DNA from: CAISCU01 sp943361925
GTDB taxonomy: Bacteria > Bacteroidota > Bacteroidia > UKL13-3
Direction of reading: 5' to 3'
Length of the DNA: 64,000 nucleotides
Assembly: GCA_943361925.1 (NCBI GenBank)
Contig: CALRIT020000007.1
Span: 100,380-164,379, forward strand
Of this stretch, positions 26,046-34,308 are shown piece by piece. Made by a program: the position numbers and the translations under genes. Below the pieces are notes generated by a model. The model searched no databases. It was not told where the DNA came from and was given only the letters and a program-made list of their open reading frames with translations. Each line of letters opens with the position of its first letter. Position 1 is the stretch's first letter.

Positions 26046-26414
26046 ATGAAATATCAACATACCAAAGGGGGAGAAATACAAGGACATTTAGACATTTTTG
26101 TAACTCACAATGAAGATGAATTTGAAGGAGAAATTACTAAGTGGAACGAGATTCTAATACATGGAGACCCAGAAGGTCTCAGGTCATTTGCTAAATTACT
26201 CATTGAAATTGCTGACCTTAATCAAGAGGAAGTTGAAGATAAATATTTACCTATTGGGGCAAGAGAACATTATTCACTAAGACCAAAATTAGAATTAGCA
26301 AATAGCTCCGAAACAGTAATTGTTGGAAGACTTGATGCCAAAGGCACAGGTGATTTTTATGAAAGATTTATTCCTAAATCGAATTTAATTCCCCCATCTA
26401 AATCAAATGAATAA
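26046..26414 (+). CDS. Imm32-like putative immunity protein
   Basis: A 122-residue soluble protein. The segment IHGDPEGLRSFAKLLIEIADLNQ near 38-60 and the C-terminal VIVGRLDAKGTGDFYERFIPK resemble proteins I recall annotated as Imm32 family in Bacteroidota. Imm32 proteins are predicted immunity factors that neutralise polymorphic toxins in the cytoplasm. No toxin gene is nearby, so if the family call is right this is an orphan immunity gene. It shares the second cassette with the membrane protein upstream, and ends 34 bases before palindrome copy C. Confidence 0.6.
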   Translation: MKYQHTKGGEIQGHLDIFVTHNEDEFEGEITKWNEILIHGDPEGLRSFAKLLIEIADLNQEEVEDKYLPIGAREHYSLRPKLELANSSETVIVGRLDAKGTGDFYERFIPKSNLIPPSKSNE

Positions 26415-26448
26415 TCTTTCAAAACTGACTACTTAAAGATAAAGACCA

Positions 26449-26590
26449 CGCAAACCAGCACAATTGCAATAGGCTTACAATTCGTCTCTTTTTGAAGGCA
26501 TTTTAATGGTTGATTAATTCGTTTTCCCGATTTACATTCGAGTTTTAACGCGGGCCCATCGCAAATTGGCAAAATGATGTTGGCGGTAAT
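26449..26590 (+). repeat. attC-like imperfect palindrome, copy C
   Basis: Outer arms are CACAATTGCAATAGGC (26459-26474) and GCCCATCGCAAATTGGC (26554-26570). Inner blocks CAATTCGTCTC (26478-26488) and TTGATTAATTCGTTTTCCCG agree with copy B. It closes with GGCGGTAAT. The 5' TATAAC box seen in the other copies is degenerate here (CAAACCAGC). Confidence 0.9.
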
Positions 26591-26612
26591 TGCATTCAGA
26601 TAAATTTAACTT

Positions 26613-27194
26613 ATGTACATAATTGGAACAAAAACAAGCAAATTCATTAATGATAAATTTTTTGAAGTTTCATTTAAAGGTAATGGAGAAGATAAAGTTA
26701 ATCGAGACGACTTTGACAAATTAAAAAGTGCAAAAGAGCTGCATTATTTAGCATCCATTTTTAATTGGGATGATGACACAGAAGTTCTAGAATGGATAAT
26801 CAATAGTCCTTTATGTGATAAAGGTACTGCTTTATTAATATTTTGGAGTTCACAACCTGACTTCTATACAAGGTTTGAAAACGAACAAGAAGCAGAATAT
26901 GAAAGAGATACTTTTAGACTTATAAGAAATATTATTAAAAACTATCAAGATGGTTTTTACAAAAAGGCACGATTTAGATTTAATCCTAGAAGTGCAATGT
27001 TTGACGTGAACTACATTGACCCAAGAGCGAAATGGGAAATTCCTGATGAAATGAAAAAAGAAATAATTGGACTTCCAGTAATTTCAATTGATGACACAAG
27101 AAATTTTATATTGAATGTTACAAACGTAATTTGGAAAAATTTGAAACGGAAATTTAGACGCTTTAAAAAAAGACCGACGAAATGGAGCAAATAA
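26613..27194 (+). CDS. DUF4274-like protein, third cassette
   Basis: A 193-residue soluble protein. The segment LHYLASIFNWDDDTEVLEWII followed by NSPLCDKGTALLIFW (near 42-80) matches the pattern I associate with DUF4274, a small family in contact-dependent toxin/immunity neighbourhoods and often of unknown role. The C-terminal 30 residues are strongly basic (LKRKFRRFKKRPTKW), which could bind nucleic acid or the membrane surface. The gene lies alone between palindrome copies C and D; its stop is only one base from the ATAAC of copy D. Family assignment is from memory of the motif. Confidence 0.6.
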   Translation: MYIIGTKTSKFINDKFFEVSFKGNGEDKVNRDDFDKLKSAKELHYLASIFNWDDDTEVLEWIINSPLCDKGTALLIFWSSQPDFYTRFENEQEAEYERDTFRLIRNIIKNYQDGFYKKARFRFNPRSAMFDVNYIDPRAKWEIPDEMKKEIIGLPVISIDDTRNFILNVTNVIWKNLKRKFRRFKKRPTKWSK

Positions 27195-27195
27195 C

Positions 27196-27334
27196 GATAA
27201 CATCACAATTGAAATAAGCGTGCAATTCGTCTCCGTTTGAAGGGATTTAAGTAGTTAGTAAATTTGTTTTCCAAAGTTAAATTTGAGTATAAACGCGGGC
27301 CCATCAAAAATGTGCAAACCTTCAGTGGTAATTG
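27196..27334 (+). repeat. attC-like imperfect palindrome, copy D
   Basis: It begins GATAACATCACAATTG and closes with AGTGGTAATTG. Arms near 27203-27223 and 27295-27315 (GCGGGCCCATC...ATGTGC) are inverted with mismatches. CAATTCGTCTC is at 27223-27233. It is more diverged from B and C in the centre (AAATTTGTTTTCC). Confidence 0.88.
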
Positions 27335-27382
27335 TAAAACACGAATGAGGCAACATTGACGAGACAAATTAATCTATTCTGA

Positions 27383-27754
27383 ATGAGAAAGTATCTTGAC
27401 GAAAAGGAAGTAAACACTCTACTGAATTTAGGCAAAACCGTAGAAGTGTTTCTTGGACGAATTAATGAAGACAAAGAAGTTATTGGTTACCTAACTTTAT
27501 CCAAAACGAAAGAAGAAAAAATAGAAGTAGTATATATTCAACACTATGATGATGGTAATTTAGAGTTTCTTGACCTTTATTCTTTCTCTTATGTTGACCC
27601 TGATATGGATTTTGAAACAAACTATTTTGACAACACCGAGAAAGCAATTAAGTATATTCAAGAAAGATTTCTACTAGGTAAAATCAACTTTGTGAACGCG
27701 GGTATAATTCAGGACGAATACGCAGAACTATTAAAGTCAGAAGGACATAGTTAA
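27383..27754 (+). CDS. Hypothetical acidic protein, last cassette
   Basis: A 123-residue acidic cytoplasmic protein with no signal or membrane segment. It alternates strands and helices (VEVFLGRINEDKEVIGYLTL, IEVVYIQHYDDG, then a helix NTEKAIKYIQERF near 85). The size and acidity would suit an immunity-type protein, but I recognise no family. It begins 48 bases after copy D and ends 55 bases before copy E, on the same strand as the other cassette genes. Confidence 0.6.
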   Translation: MRKYLDEKEVNTLLNLGKTVEVFLGRINEDKEVIGYLTLSKTKEEKIEVVYIQHYDDGNLEFLDLYSFSYVDPDMDFETNYFDNTEKAIKYIQERFLLGKINFVNAGIIQDEYAELLKSEGHS

Positions 27755-27809
27755 GAAAACAGAACTTATGGAATAAAAAAATACGAATCAAAGAGTAACT
27801 ATCTACTAA

Positions 27810-27895
27810 AAGCATAACTGCAATTGGCGTAAAATTCGTCTCAGTCTGACTAAATTTTAATAGATATATTTACTTTAAGTATAACGTAACCCCAT
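27810..27895 (+). repeat. attC-like palindrome, copy E (3' truncated)
   Basis: It starts AGCATAACTGCAATTGGCG, carries AATTCGTCTCAGTCTGA, and reaches ...AACGTAACCCCATC, which aligns with the GCGGGCCCATC block of the other copies. After that the match is lost and the neighbouring minus-strand gene ends at 27918. The right third of the palindrome is missing, marking the end of the array. Confidence 0.75.
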
Positions 27896-27917
27896 CTTCA
27901 AAACCCCAAAATCTCTT

Positions 27918-29465
27918 CTAATTCTTTGGATGATAATATGCAAATCCTCTATGGTCAAAATTTAATTCAGCCATTATTGTTTGAACATTGCTGCTATCTG
28001 AGCCTGGGTATAAAAGTGATTCTGGGTGGTTTTTGTGTACCAGAACTTTGGTAATTATACCATTTGATGAATTGGTGTAATAGGCTGGAAATCCGCTTGG
28101 ATTCAACACATCAAGCCATTTTTTCTGGGTTCTTTCATAAAATATTTTGGGCTCCGGATTATACAAGTTTGGAAACTTATTCCAAATCCAAGTTACATGC
28201 GGTTTTATTTCTTCATTGTCCCATTCAGGAATAAAAAAACCTTTCTTTTTAAAGACCAATAAACTCAAACTCAGTTGAAGTACTAATAGTATCAATATTC
28301 CATTTTTGAACAGGGCAGATTTTGAAAGCACATAACCCATCAAAATTGCTCCAAACCAAATGGCGTACCTGCTTACAACTGCCTGACCAAGGTTCCATGC
28401 ATTGAATGATAAACTTGGGATTATGCTTATTAAGATGATTAAAACGAAAACTAGCTCAGTTGAAAAAATGTCTTTTAGCTGTTTTTTTGATTTTATAAGA
28501 AAATAGCTTCCAAGTACCATCCAAACCGGAAAAGCTATAATCATTCCCTGGTTTAGGTCGAAGAAAAAACTGGAGAATCTTTTAATTGAGATGTTGGCAC
28601 TATCTGTATATTTAAAAAATGTGATTAAGCTCCATTCATTAAAAAGTATCTTGTTGTAAATAGGATGTAAAACACAAATTACTGCTGGAATCAATAAGAG
28701 AAGAAATGTTTTGAATGAGTACTTTGAATCCATCCATAATTTAAATCCCATTGCTGCTGTTATCAATACAAAAGTTTGATTTTGTGTAGCTGCAAGGGCC
28801 ATAACTAAAATCGATAAATAGTACCTTTTATCGGCATAAAGTAAGATGCTTAAACAAGCTAATGCAGCAATAAAATAATCGGCATGAACCCAGGAAATAT
28901 ACCAGCTTAATGGTGAAATTATAAAAAGTAAACTAAGAGGAATTTTTAAATGATTTTCGGCTTTTAAAAAGAATAAAATGTATGCCAATACCAAAAGCAT
29001 AATGAACATATTTAAAGCGATAAATGCTTTTAATGGTTCAACATTTATTATTTCGAAAACGATTCTAAAAGGCAAAGCAAAAATGGAATAGGAAATAAAA
29101 TGTATGCTGTAAACCTTTCTGTTTTCATTGCCGGTTATGCCATGAAAATCTGTCTTTAATAATGTATTTGAGCCATTTTTAAAAGTCTGAATACTATCTT
29201 TAAAAACACTATACCATTCATTTTTTCCTACTTCATTCCAGGGTCTGTTTTTTTCTGTAGATTCTTTGAATGTAAGAATATCACTAGGTAAAATATCAGG
29301 GCTTTGGTGCTGAAACAGTGCTTCTGTTACTAAGCTATATTCTAGTGCATCACCGGTAGGGTAGGGCTTATATTTTTTTAATTGGTAAACACATAAAAGT
29401 AATAAGCCAATTAAAAATACATAACGAAAAATTTTCTGTGACAACACCAAATATAACTTTTCCAT
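27918..29465 (-). CDS. Multi-spanning membrane protein, probable GT-C glycosyltransferase
   Basis: A 515-residue protein with roughly ten membrane helices. The first loop after the N-terminal helix contains an acidic motif, PTGDALEYSLVTEAL near 36-50, at the place where GT-C enzymes (ArnT/PMT type) hold their catalytic Asp and where many Bacteroidota homologues show GDxxxY. The C-terminal 110 residues are soluble (KVLVHKNHPESLLYPG). Such enzymes transfer sugars from lipid carriers at the outer side of the inner membrane; substrate unknown. Its ATG overlaps the stop codon of the TrpF-like gene (TAATG), indicating translational coupling. Confidence 0.6.
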   Translation of the reverse strand: MEKLYLVLSQKIFRYVFLIGLLLLCVYQLKKYKPYPTGDALEYSLVTEALFQHQSPDILPSDILTFKESTEKNRPWNEVGKNEWYSVFKDSIQTFKNGSNTLLKTDFHGITGNENRKVYSIHFISYSIFALPFRIVFEIINVEPLKAFIALNMFIMLLVLAYILFFLKAENHLKIPLSLLFIISPLSWYISWVHADYFIAALACLSILLYADKRYYLSILVMALAATQNQTFVLITAAMGFKLWMDSKYSFKTFLLLLIPAVICVLHPIYNKILFNEWSLITFFKYTDSANISIKRFSSFFFDLNQGMIIAFPVWMVLGSYFLIKSKKQLKDIFSTELVFVLIILISIIPSLSFNAWNLGQAVVSRYAIWFGAILMGYVLSKSALFKNGILILLVLQLSLSLLVFKKKGFFIPEWDNEEIKPHVTWIWNKFPNLYNPEPKIFYERTQKKWLDVLNPSGFPAYYTNSSNGIITKVLVHKNHPESLLYPGSDSSNVQTIMAELNFDHRGFAYYHPKN

Positions 29466-30070
29466 TATAGCGTAAGTTGTTCAATTAAATCGTTTAATTC
29501 ATCAAAATCACGGATGCCGGTTTTTTCTTCATTTTCACCACTTAAATGAATTCCAAAAGGATGAATTTCAGCAAGAACCGTTTTCCAGTTTTCTAAATTT
29601 GGGTTTAAGTCGATAAACACCTGTTCTTTTACCTCTTTTAAAAGACCTGTATTTTTAATAAGCAAATGCTCCCAATCGTAAAAATGAAAAGACTGAACTT
29701 TACCTGTATATGCATTAATTAGTTGGGTAAACATTTCAGGATTGAAGTCTTTTAAACTAATTTTTTTGATGATAGGCAATTCAAATGAGCCTAATTCATC
29801 AGGAAGTAAATCGTTTTCAAGCTCAATTATATCAATATTGAGTAGTTCAGAAATAGTCTGAATTTCTTCAATATCCTGTTCACCAAATTCACCTACAATA
29901 TGTGAACCGCTGGTCCAATCAATAATTTCTTTTGCTTTTATTGGTGGAATATAAGCAGGATTTGAAGGGTTGAAACTAAATCCGATATAATTAATCCCAA
30001 CAGCAGCTGCAAATCTGGCATCCGATAGGTTATTAACTCCGCCTAGTTTTATTTGATAGATAAACGACAT
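29465..30070 (-). CDS. TrpF-like (phosphoribosylanthranilate isomerase fold) protein without catalytic Cys
   Basis: A 201-residue TIM-barrel protein. IYQIKLGGVNNLSDARFAAA followed by GINYIGFSFNPSNPAYI matches the start of TrpF (KICGI...DA..AA..GADYLGFIF...SPR.I), and PFGIHLSGENEEKTGIRD matches its end. TrpF converts phosphoribosylanthranilate to CdRP using a Cys in KICG and an Asp near residue 126. Here residue 10 is Gly instead of Cys, while an Asp is present near 132 (FYDWEH). No other trp gene is in the window. I infer a repurposed TrpF relative, not a tryptophan enzyme. The next gene overlaps it by one base. Confidence 0.72.
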   Translation of the reverse strand: MSFIYQIKLGGVNNLSDARFAAAVGINYIGFSFNPSNPAYIPPIKAKEIIDWTSGSHIVGEFGEQDIEEIQTISELLNIDIIELENDLLPDELGSFELPIIKKISLKDFNPEMFTQLINAYTGKVQSFHFYDWEHLLIKNTGLLKEVKEQVFIDLNPNLENWKTVLAEIHPFGIHLSGENEEKTGIRDFDELNDLIEQLTL

Positions 30071-30184
30071 AATGATTCTTGATAAGTCCTAAAATTCCTT
30101 CAAAGGAAAGCAAGCCGGCAGGAATAAACAAAGCATTCAGTATTTAGAATGAATATGAAGTAAATTTTGTCCCTAAGATTTTAC

Positions 30185-32605
30185 TTATTTTATTCCAATA
30201 ATAGCTTTTAAAGCAGGTTCATCATTTTTAAGATGTTCTTTATCAATCAATGAAAGTAAATAGTATGAAATTTCTCTTACTAGGCTATAGTTCTGATCCA
30301 ATAGCGCTTTTTCCCCATTGTCAAATAGTTTTAAAGCTTTATCGGGATTGGTATAATAACTCAAATCCATATTTCTTAAACTCAAAAATACCGAAACATA
30401 GTTTTTGTCGATTGAATAATAAATCTCATTAAATAAATGATTGAGTTCTTTTATCATTCTTTTAATCCAGTAGTAATCACCTGAATTTAACAACTCTTTT
30501 TCTGTAGCTATAATTTGATTTATTTTTTCTTTTTGAGATGGATTTGCATCTTCTTTTATAGCATCAATACTTAGTTTACTTTCTTCCCATTCTTCAATTG
30601 CTTTTTGAAGCTTATTCGAACGATTCAGCTTATCCAGTTCTTTTAATAAACTCCTCTTTTTTTCATCGAGTTTATAGGGTTGATCAACATCTTCTTTTAA
30701 TAACAATTCTAATTTATTGGCAATATTTTGAAGTTGTTCTGCCACGTCAAATTCCTGCTCTTGTAAAGCAATAGTTATTTGGCCTGCAATTTTTTTAACA
30801 GCGATTTCAATATCAAGTTCAATTTTTTCTAAATCAGCTATTTTTATATGCGGATTAAAAGTGCTTTTTAATTCTAAATCTGATGATGGTACCAATACCG
30901 TAATCGATAAATCTCTCGATTCTGAAATCCTGATATCTAACTCAATTGGTGTTCCTTTTACCAAATCGTGTTTCAATAATTTTCCTTTAATTGATATCAA
31001 ACCAATACTCAAATTAGATGCAGGTAAAGTTCCTCTTCTTCCTTCCAAAACATTAATAAACACTGCATCTTCCGAACCGGCAATAACTGTTTTCGATAAA
31101 GTTTTATAGATGGTTTTTTTGAGGGGAAGCAAATTGTTTTTCAAAAATACAGGCTCTAAAAAAGTATCTTCTTCACCACTGTCTAATTCTAGGCAAATAT
31201 CAGCCGGTAATGGTTGTCCGCTTACACTGTATAAACCATGAGAAATGCTGATTTCATGAGTAGAAACTTTTAACTTTTGTTTGTTGTAAATGATTAATCT
31301 GAATTGGTTTAATTCAGAGCTGATAATAGGAGCAAAAACTTCAGCCTCATTTTTAAAAGGCTGTATTCCTAAACTTTTGGAGTCGTTTAATCTGATGATT
31401 TCATAAAATCCAACAAAATCAGTTTCTGCTTTAAAACTAATCAGTTCTTCTTCATCTCTTGTACTGCTTTCATAAACCAATTGAATTTTCAAACTTTCAG
31501 CAGGTTTATCTTCATTTATATTGATGTTTGAAGGTTTGGTTCCGGCATAATAAGTTGCACCTTTAACAACAGCAGTAGTAGGGTCGATGCTGCTATCAAT
31601 TACCAAACCTGAAATTACTTTCAACTGTTCTCTGATATAAGGAATATAGGTAGTTCCACCAACCAAAACTATTCTATCTAAATCTTTGTAAGTGAAAGAC
31701 GATGCTTGTAACATTTCTTCCATTAACTGCACCGATTCATCAAAATAGGGCTTTACTTTTTCATCAAATATTGTTCTTGTTAAAGTGAATTCAGCATAAA
31801 TATCAAGTTCATCAAATTCAATTTCTATCAGTGTTTCTTGTTTTAATGAAAGCTCCTTTTTGGCTTCTTCTAATTGATGCAACAAGTATTCTTCAAGTGC
31901 CTTTTTTTGAGTTGCAGAAATTGATTCCAGTTTCTCTTGATTTATCAATGGCATGATAATTTTTTGCATCAAACTAAAATCAATATCAAAACCACCAAGG
32001 AAATTATTTCCCAAATGATTTTTGACTTTTAATTCACGTTGATTGATTTCAACCAAAGCACAATCAAAGGTTCCTCCACCAAAATCGTAAACAAGCCACC
32101 TTTGAAGTTTATCCATGTCAAGCGAATTGTCATTTGCATAAGCCAAACAAGCCGCAACCGGTTCTTGTAATAAAACAACCTCTTTTAATCCTGCCAGTTC
32201 ACCGGCTTTTTTTGTAGCATTCGATTGCACAGTATCAAACGAAGCTGGAATGGTAATTACACAAGAGTTAATTGGATTATCTTGCTCAAAACCAATCAGC
32301 GTTTTTAAAATTTCAGCGGATAATTCAAGCGGATTTGTTTTGATATCAGAATTTTCAATTTGAAATTCGGCATCGGTCCCCATACTTCTTTTAAAACTGG
32401 TAAATACATTTCCGGGTTGACTTTGTAACAAATCCAAAGCTTTTTCTCCAACCAGAATCCTTCCATTTTTATAAGCAACAGCAGAAGGCAATAGTTCCCT
32501 GAAACCTTTTGGGTTTTTCAGAATAATGGCTTTTCCCTGACTGTAAAATCCTATAGCGGAATTGGTGGTGCCTAAATCAATACCAAAATTTATTGTATGT
32601 TGCAT
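30185..32605 (-). CDS. Hsp70-family chaperone-like protein, long non-DnaK type
   Basis: An 806-residue protein. The ATPase domain is complete: INFGIDLGTTNSAIGFY at the start, VYDFGGGTFDCALVEI near 168, and IVLVGGTTYIPYIREQL near 310. A beta-rich region then replaces the usual substrate domain, and the last ~220 residues are helical and highly charged. The C terminus (LKAIIGIK) lacks the EEVD or Gly-rich ends of DnaK. It is about 170 residues longer than DnaK, and there is no grpE or dnaJ beside it. ATP-driven binding of client proteins is expected; clients are unknown. It diverges from the membrane protein gene at 32650, with only 44 bases between the start codons. Confidence 0.85.
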   Translation of the reverse strand: MQHTINFGIDLGTTNSAIGFYSQGKAIILKNPKGFRELLPSAVAYKNGRILVGEKALDLLQSQPGNVFTSFKRSMGTDAEFQIENSDIKTNPLELSAEILKTLIGFEQDNPINSCVITIPASFDTVQSNATKKAGELAGLKEVVLLQEPVAACLAYANDNSLDMDKLQRWLVYDFGGGTFDCALVEINQRELKVKNHLGNNFLGGFDIDFSLMQKIIMPLINQEKLESISATQKKALEEYLLHQLEEAKKELSLKQETLIEIEFDELDIYAEFTLTRTIFDEKVKPYFDESVQLMEEMLQASSFTYKDLDRIVLVGGTTYIPYIREQLKVISGLVIDSSIDPTTAVVKGATYYAGTKPSNININEDKPAESLKIQLVYESSTRDEEELISFKAETDFVGFYEIIRLNDSKSLGIQPFKNEAEVFAPIISSELNQFRLIIYNKQKLKVSTHEISISHGLYSVSGQPLPADICLELDSGEEDTFLEPVFLKNNLLPLKKTIYKTLSKTVIAGSEDAVFINVLEGRRGTLPASNLSIGLISIKGKLLKHDLVKGTPIELDIRISESRDLSITVLVPSSDLELKSTFNPHIKIADLEKIELDIEIAVKKIAGQITIALQEQEFDVAEQLQNIANKLELLLKEDVDQPYKLDEKKRSLLKELDKLNRSNKLQKAIEEWEESKLSIDAIKEDANPSQKEKINQIIATEKELLNSGDYYWIKRMIKELNHLFNEIYYSIDKNYVSVFLSLRNMDLSYYTNPDKALKLFDNGEKALLDQNYSLVREISYYLLSLIDKEHLKNDEPALKAIIGIK

Positions 32606-32649
32606 TTTTATTATTTCAAAGAGATATTTTATTCCCCAATTAACCTATT

Positions 32650-34308
32650 TTGTTACTAAAAATAAGAATTTTTTTAAGAAAGATTTGGCTCAAAATTCTG
32701 AATCATCAGCCCATAGTTCCTGAATTTTTTAGGATTCTGGAGGAGTTAGGGATTAATCGTGAGAATATTTCAGAATTAGATGAAAAGGGAATTATAAGAT
32801 TAGAAAAAAAGTTAAAGGCCCGAAGTAAGATGTCGGGTGCTTATGAAAATCAGGCAAATGAAAATATTTTATCAGCTATAAAAAAGCATCACAGAGCAAT
32901 TGTATGTTTTTATACTGATGAAATGTTGTATCACTTATCTCAGGGTAAAAAGTTTAATGATAATCAGTTTATTGGTTTTTATCCGGTTGATAAAGACGAC
33001 TTAGAAAGGGTAAAATTATTTTTTGAAGAGTGTTTAGCTGATGATTTTTTAGATCAGGTACAAAAGCGTTTTGTTTCAAATAAAATTGTTGAAATTTATA
33101 AATGGCATTTAACTGAGCAAATTTTTTCAGCATCATTTAAACAGCGCTTGTCACAATTATTGAAGGCGAAGTTTGAATATGTAATTGAAACGTTTAAGCA
33201 AATGCCTACAGATCCTGTGTTAGAACAAAGAATCAATTATGCCAGGAACAGGCATTTTTACATGGTTCTGAGTTTTTATAAGGATGAAGAATTAAGCACT
33301 TTGATTTTTAAACTGCTTGAGTTTTATAATAAACATAGTTATTATACCAAGGGGCAGGATTTTGCTGATTCAGTTTTATTTCATATCCATGAATACGACA
33401 GAGATGATTTCGTTTTAGGAGTAAATGTGATGGCTACTACCATGAATGCCGGCGGTAGTTATAAAGCAATGTGGATTGGAATCTTGATTATTCTTGGAAT
33501 CATTTTCGGACCAATAATTTACTTGGTTTCGACTCATAAACCTAGTTTGCCAAAGCCTTATGTAATGCCCACAGATGGATTTTTATCAGAGCGTCATGTT
33601 GAAAGAGAGTTTGCTTCAAATCGCGATATTGTTTCAAGCAGAATAGCCTATAATTATGTATCAAAAACCGATAGTTTAGTTATCAATGCAGAATCGGGTA
33701 GAATGGCTCAATTGGCAGGTTATAAGTTTAAATTAGATAGTATCATTCCATTAAAAACAGGTGATTACCTTTTAAAAGCACGAAGAGGAAGTTTTAACCA
33801 AGAATTACCTCAAACTCCTGAAAAATTCTATTTTGTAAACCGAACTTCAAACTCCGTTTTTTTACTGATTTATTTTAACCAATGTATGTTTAAGGAATTT
33901 GATGTTTTACATCCTTGTCCTTACCCATTTGCTTGGAATGATATGTATGTGAAGCCATTTGATTCGGTGGCATTAAGTTCAAGTGTTCTCGATTATTTTT
34001 ATATCCAAACAGGTAAAAAATTATTACTATTAAGCAGAACTATTGAACAATTGGAAAATGAGCCTGAAAAGTATTATTTATGGTTGAGACCAAATGAAGT
34101 TGATACGATTTTATACCGACAAAAATTTGTGAATGTAAATTATCAAAAAACGCAGGGCGGAAGATTTGTATTAACAGCAAACGAAAAATCTTACCAAATA
34201 AACTGGTTTGGTAAGGAAAAGGCAATTTTTCAAAAAGAAACCAAGGAATACTTAGAACCTAATAAGCCTTTAATTTTCGAATACAAGAAAAAGAAGAAAC
34301 GTCGTTAA
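32650..34308 (+). CDS. Single-span membrane protein of unknown function, divergent from hsp70
   Basis: A 552-residue protein with a helical N-terminal cytoplasmic part of about 270 residues, one membrane helix (MWIGILIILGIIFGPIIYLV near 275-294) and a soluble C-terminal part ending in a Lys/Arg cluster (KKKKKRR). No family is recognised. The frame has no early ATG; TTG at 32650 is the first plausible start, right after an in-frame stop, and the next ATG (codon ~59) would remove a conserved-looking helix. The 44-bp space shared with the Hsp70-like gene suggests joint regulation. Its stop codon overlaps that of the convergent DUF2480 gene by four bases. Confidence 0.7.
   Translation: MLLKIRIFLRKIWLKILNHQPIVPEFFRILEELGINRENISELDEKGIIRLEKKLKARSKMSGAYENQANENILSAIKKHHRAIVCFYTDEMLYHLSQGKKFNDNQFIGFYPVDKDDLERVKLFFEECLADDFLDQVQKRFVSNKIVEIYKWHLTEQIFSASFKQRLSQLLKAKFEYVIETFKQMPTDPVLEQRINYARNRHFYMVLSFYKDEELSTLIFKLLEFYNKHSYYTKGQDFADSVLFHIHEYDRDDFVLGVNVMATTMNAGGSYKAMWIGILIILGIIFGPIIYLVSTHKPSLPKPYVMPTDGFLSERHVEREFASNRDIVSSRIAYNYVSKTDSLVINAESGRMAQLAGYKFKLDSIIPLKTGDYLLKARRGSFNQELPQTPEKFYFVNRTSNSVFLLIYFNQCMFKEFDVLHPCPYPFAWNDMYVKPFDSVALSSSVLDYFYIQTGKKLLLLSRTIEQLENEPEKYYLWLRPNEVDTILYRQKFVNVNYQKTQGGRFVLTANEKSYQINWFGKEKAIFQKETKEYLEPNKPLIFEYKKKKKRR

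Noticed and set aside
25417..27895. IS elements or group II introns as an explanation of the repeated palindromes
   Set aside because: No transposase or reverse-transcriptase frame, no conserved intron domain V and no fixed-length element with target duplications can be seen; the repeats alternate with different genes.
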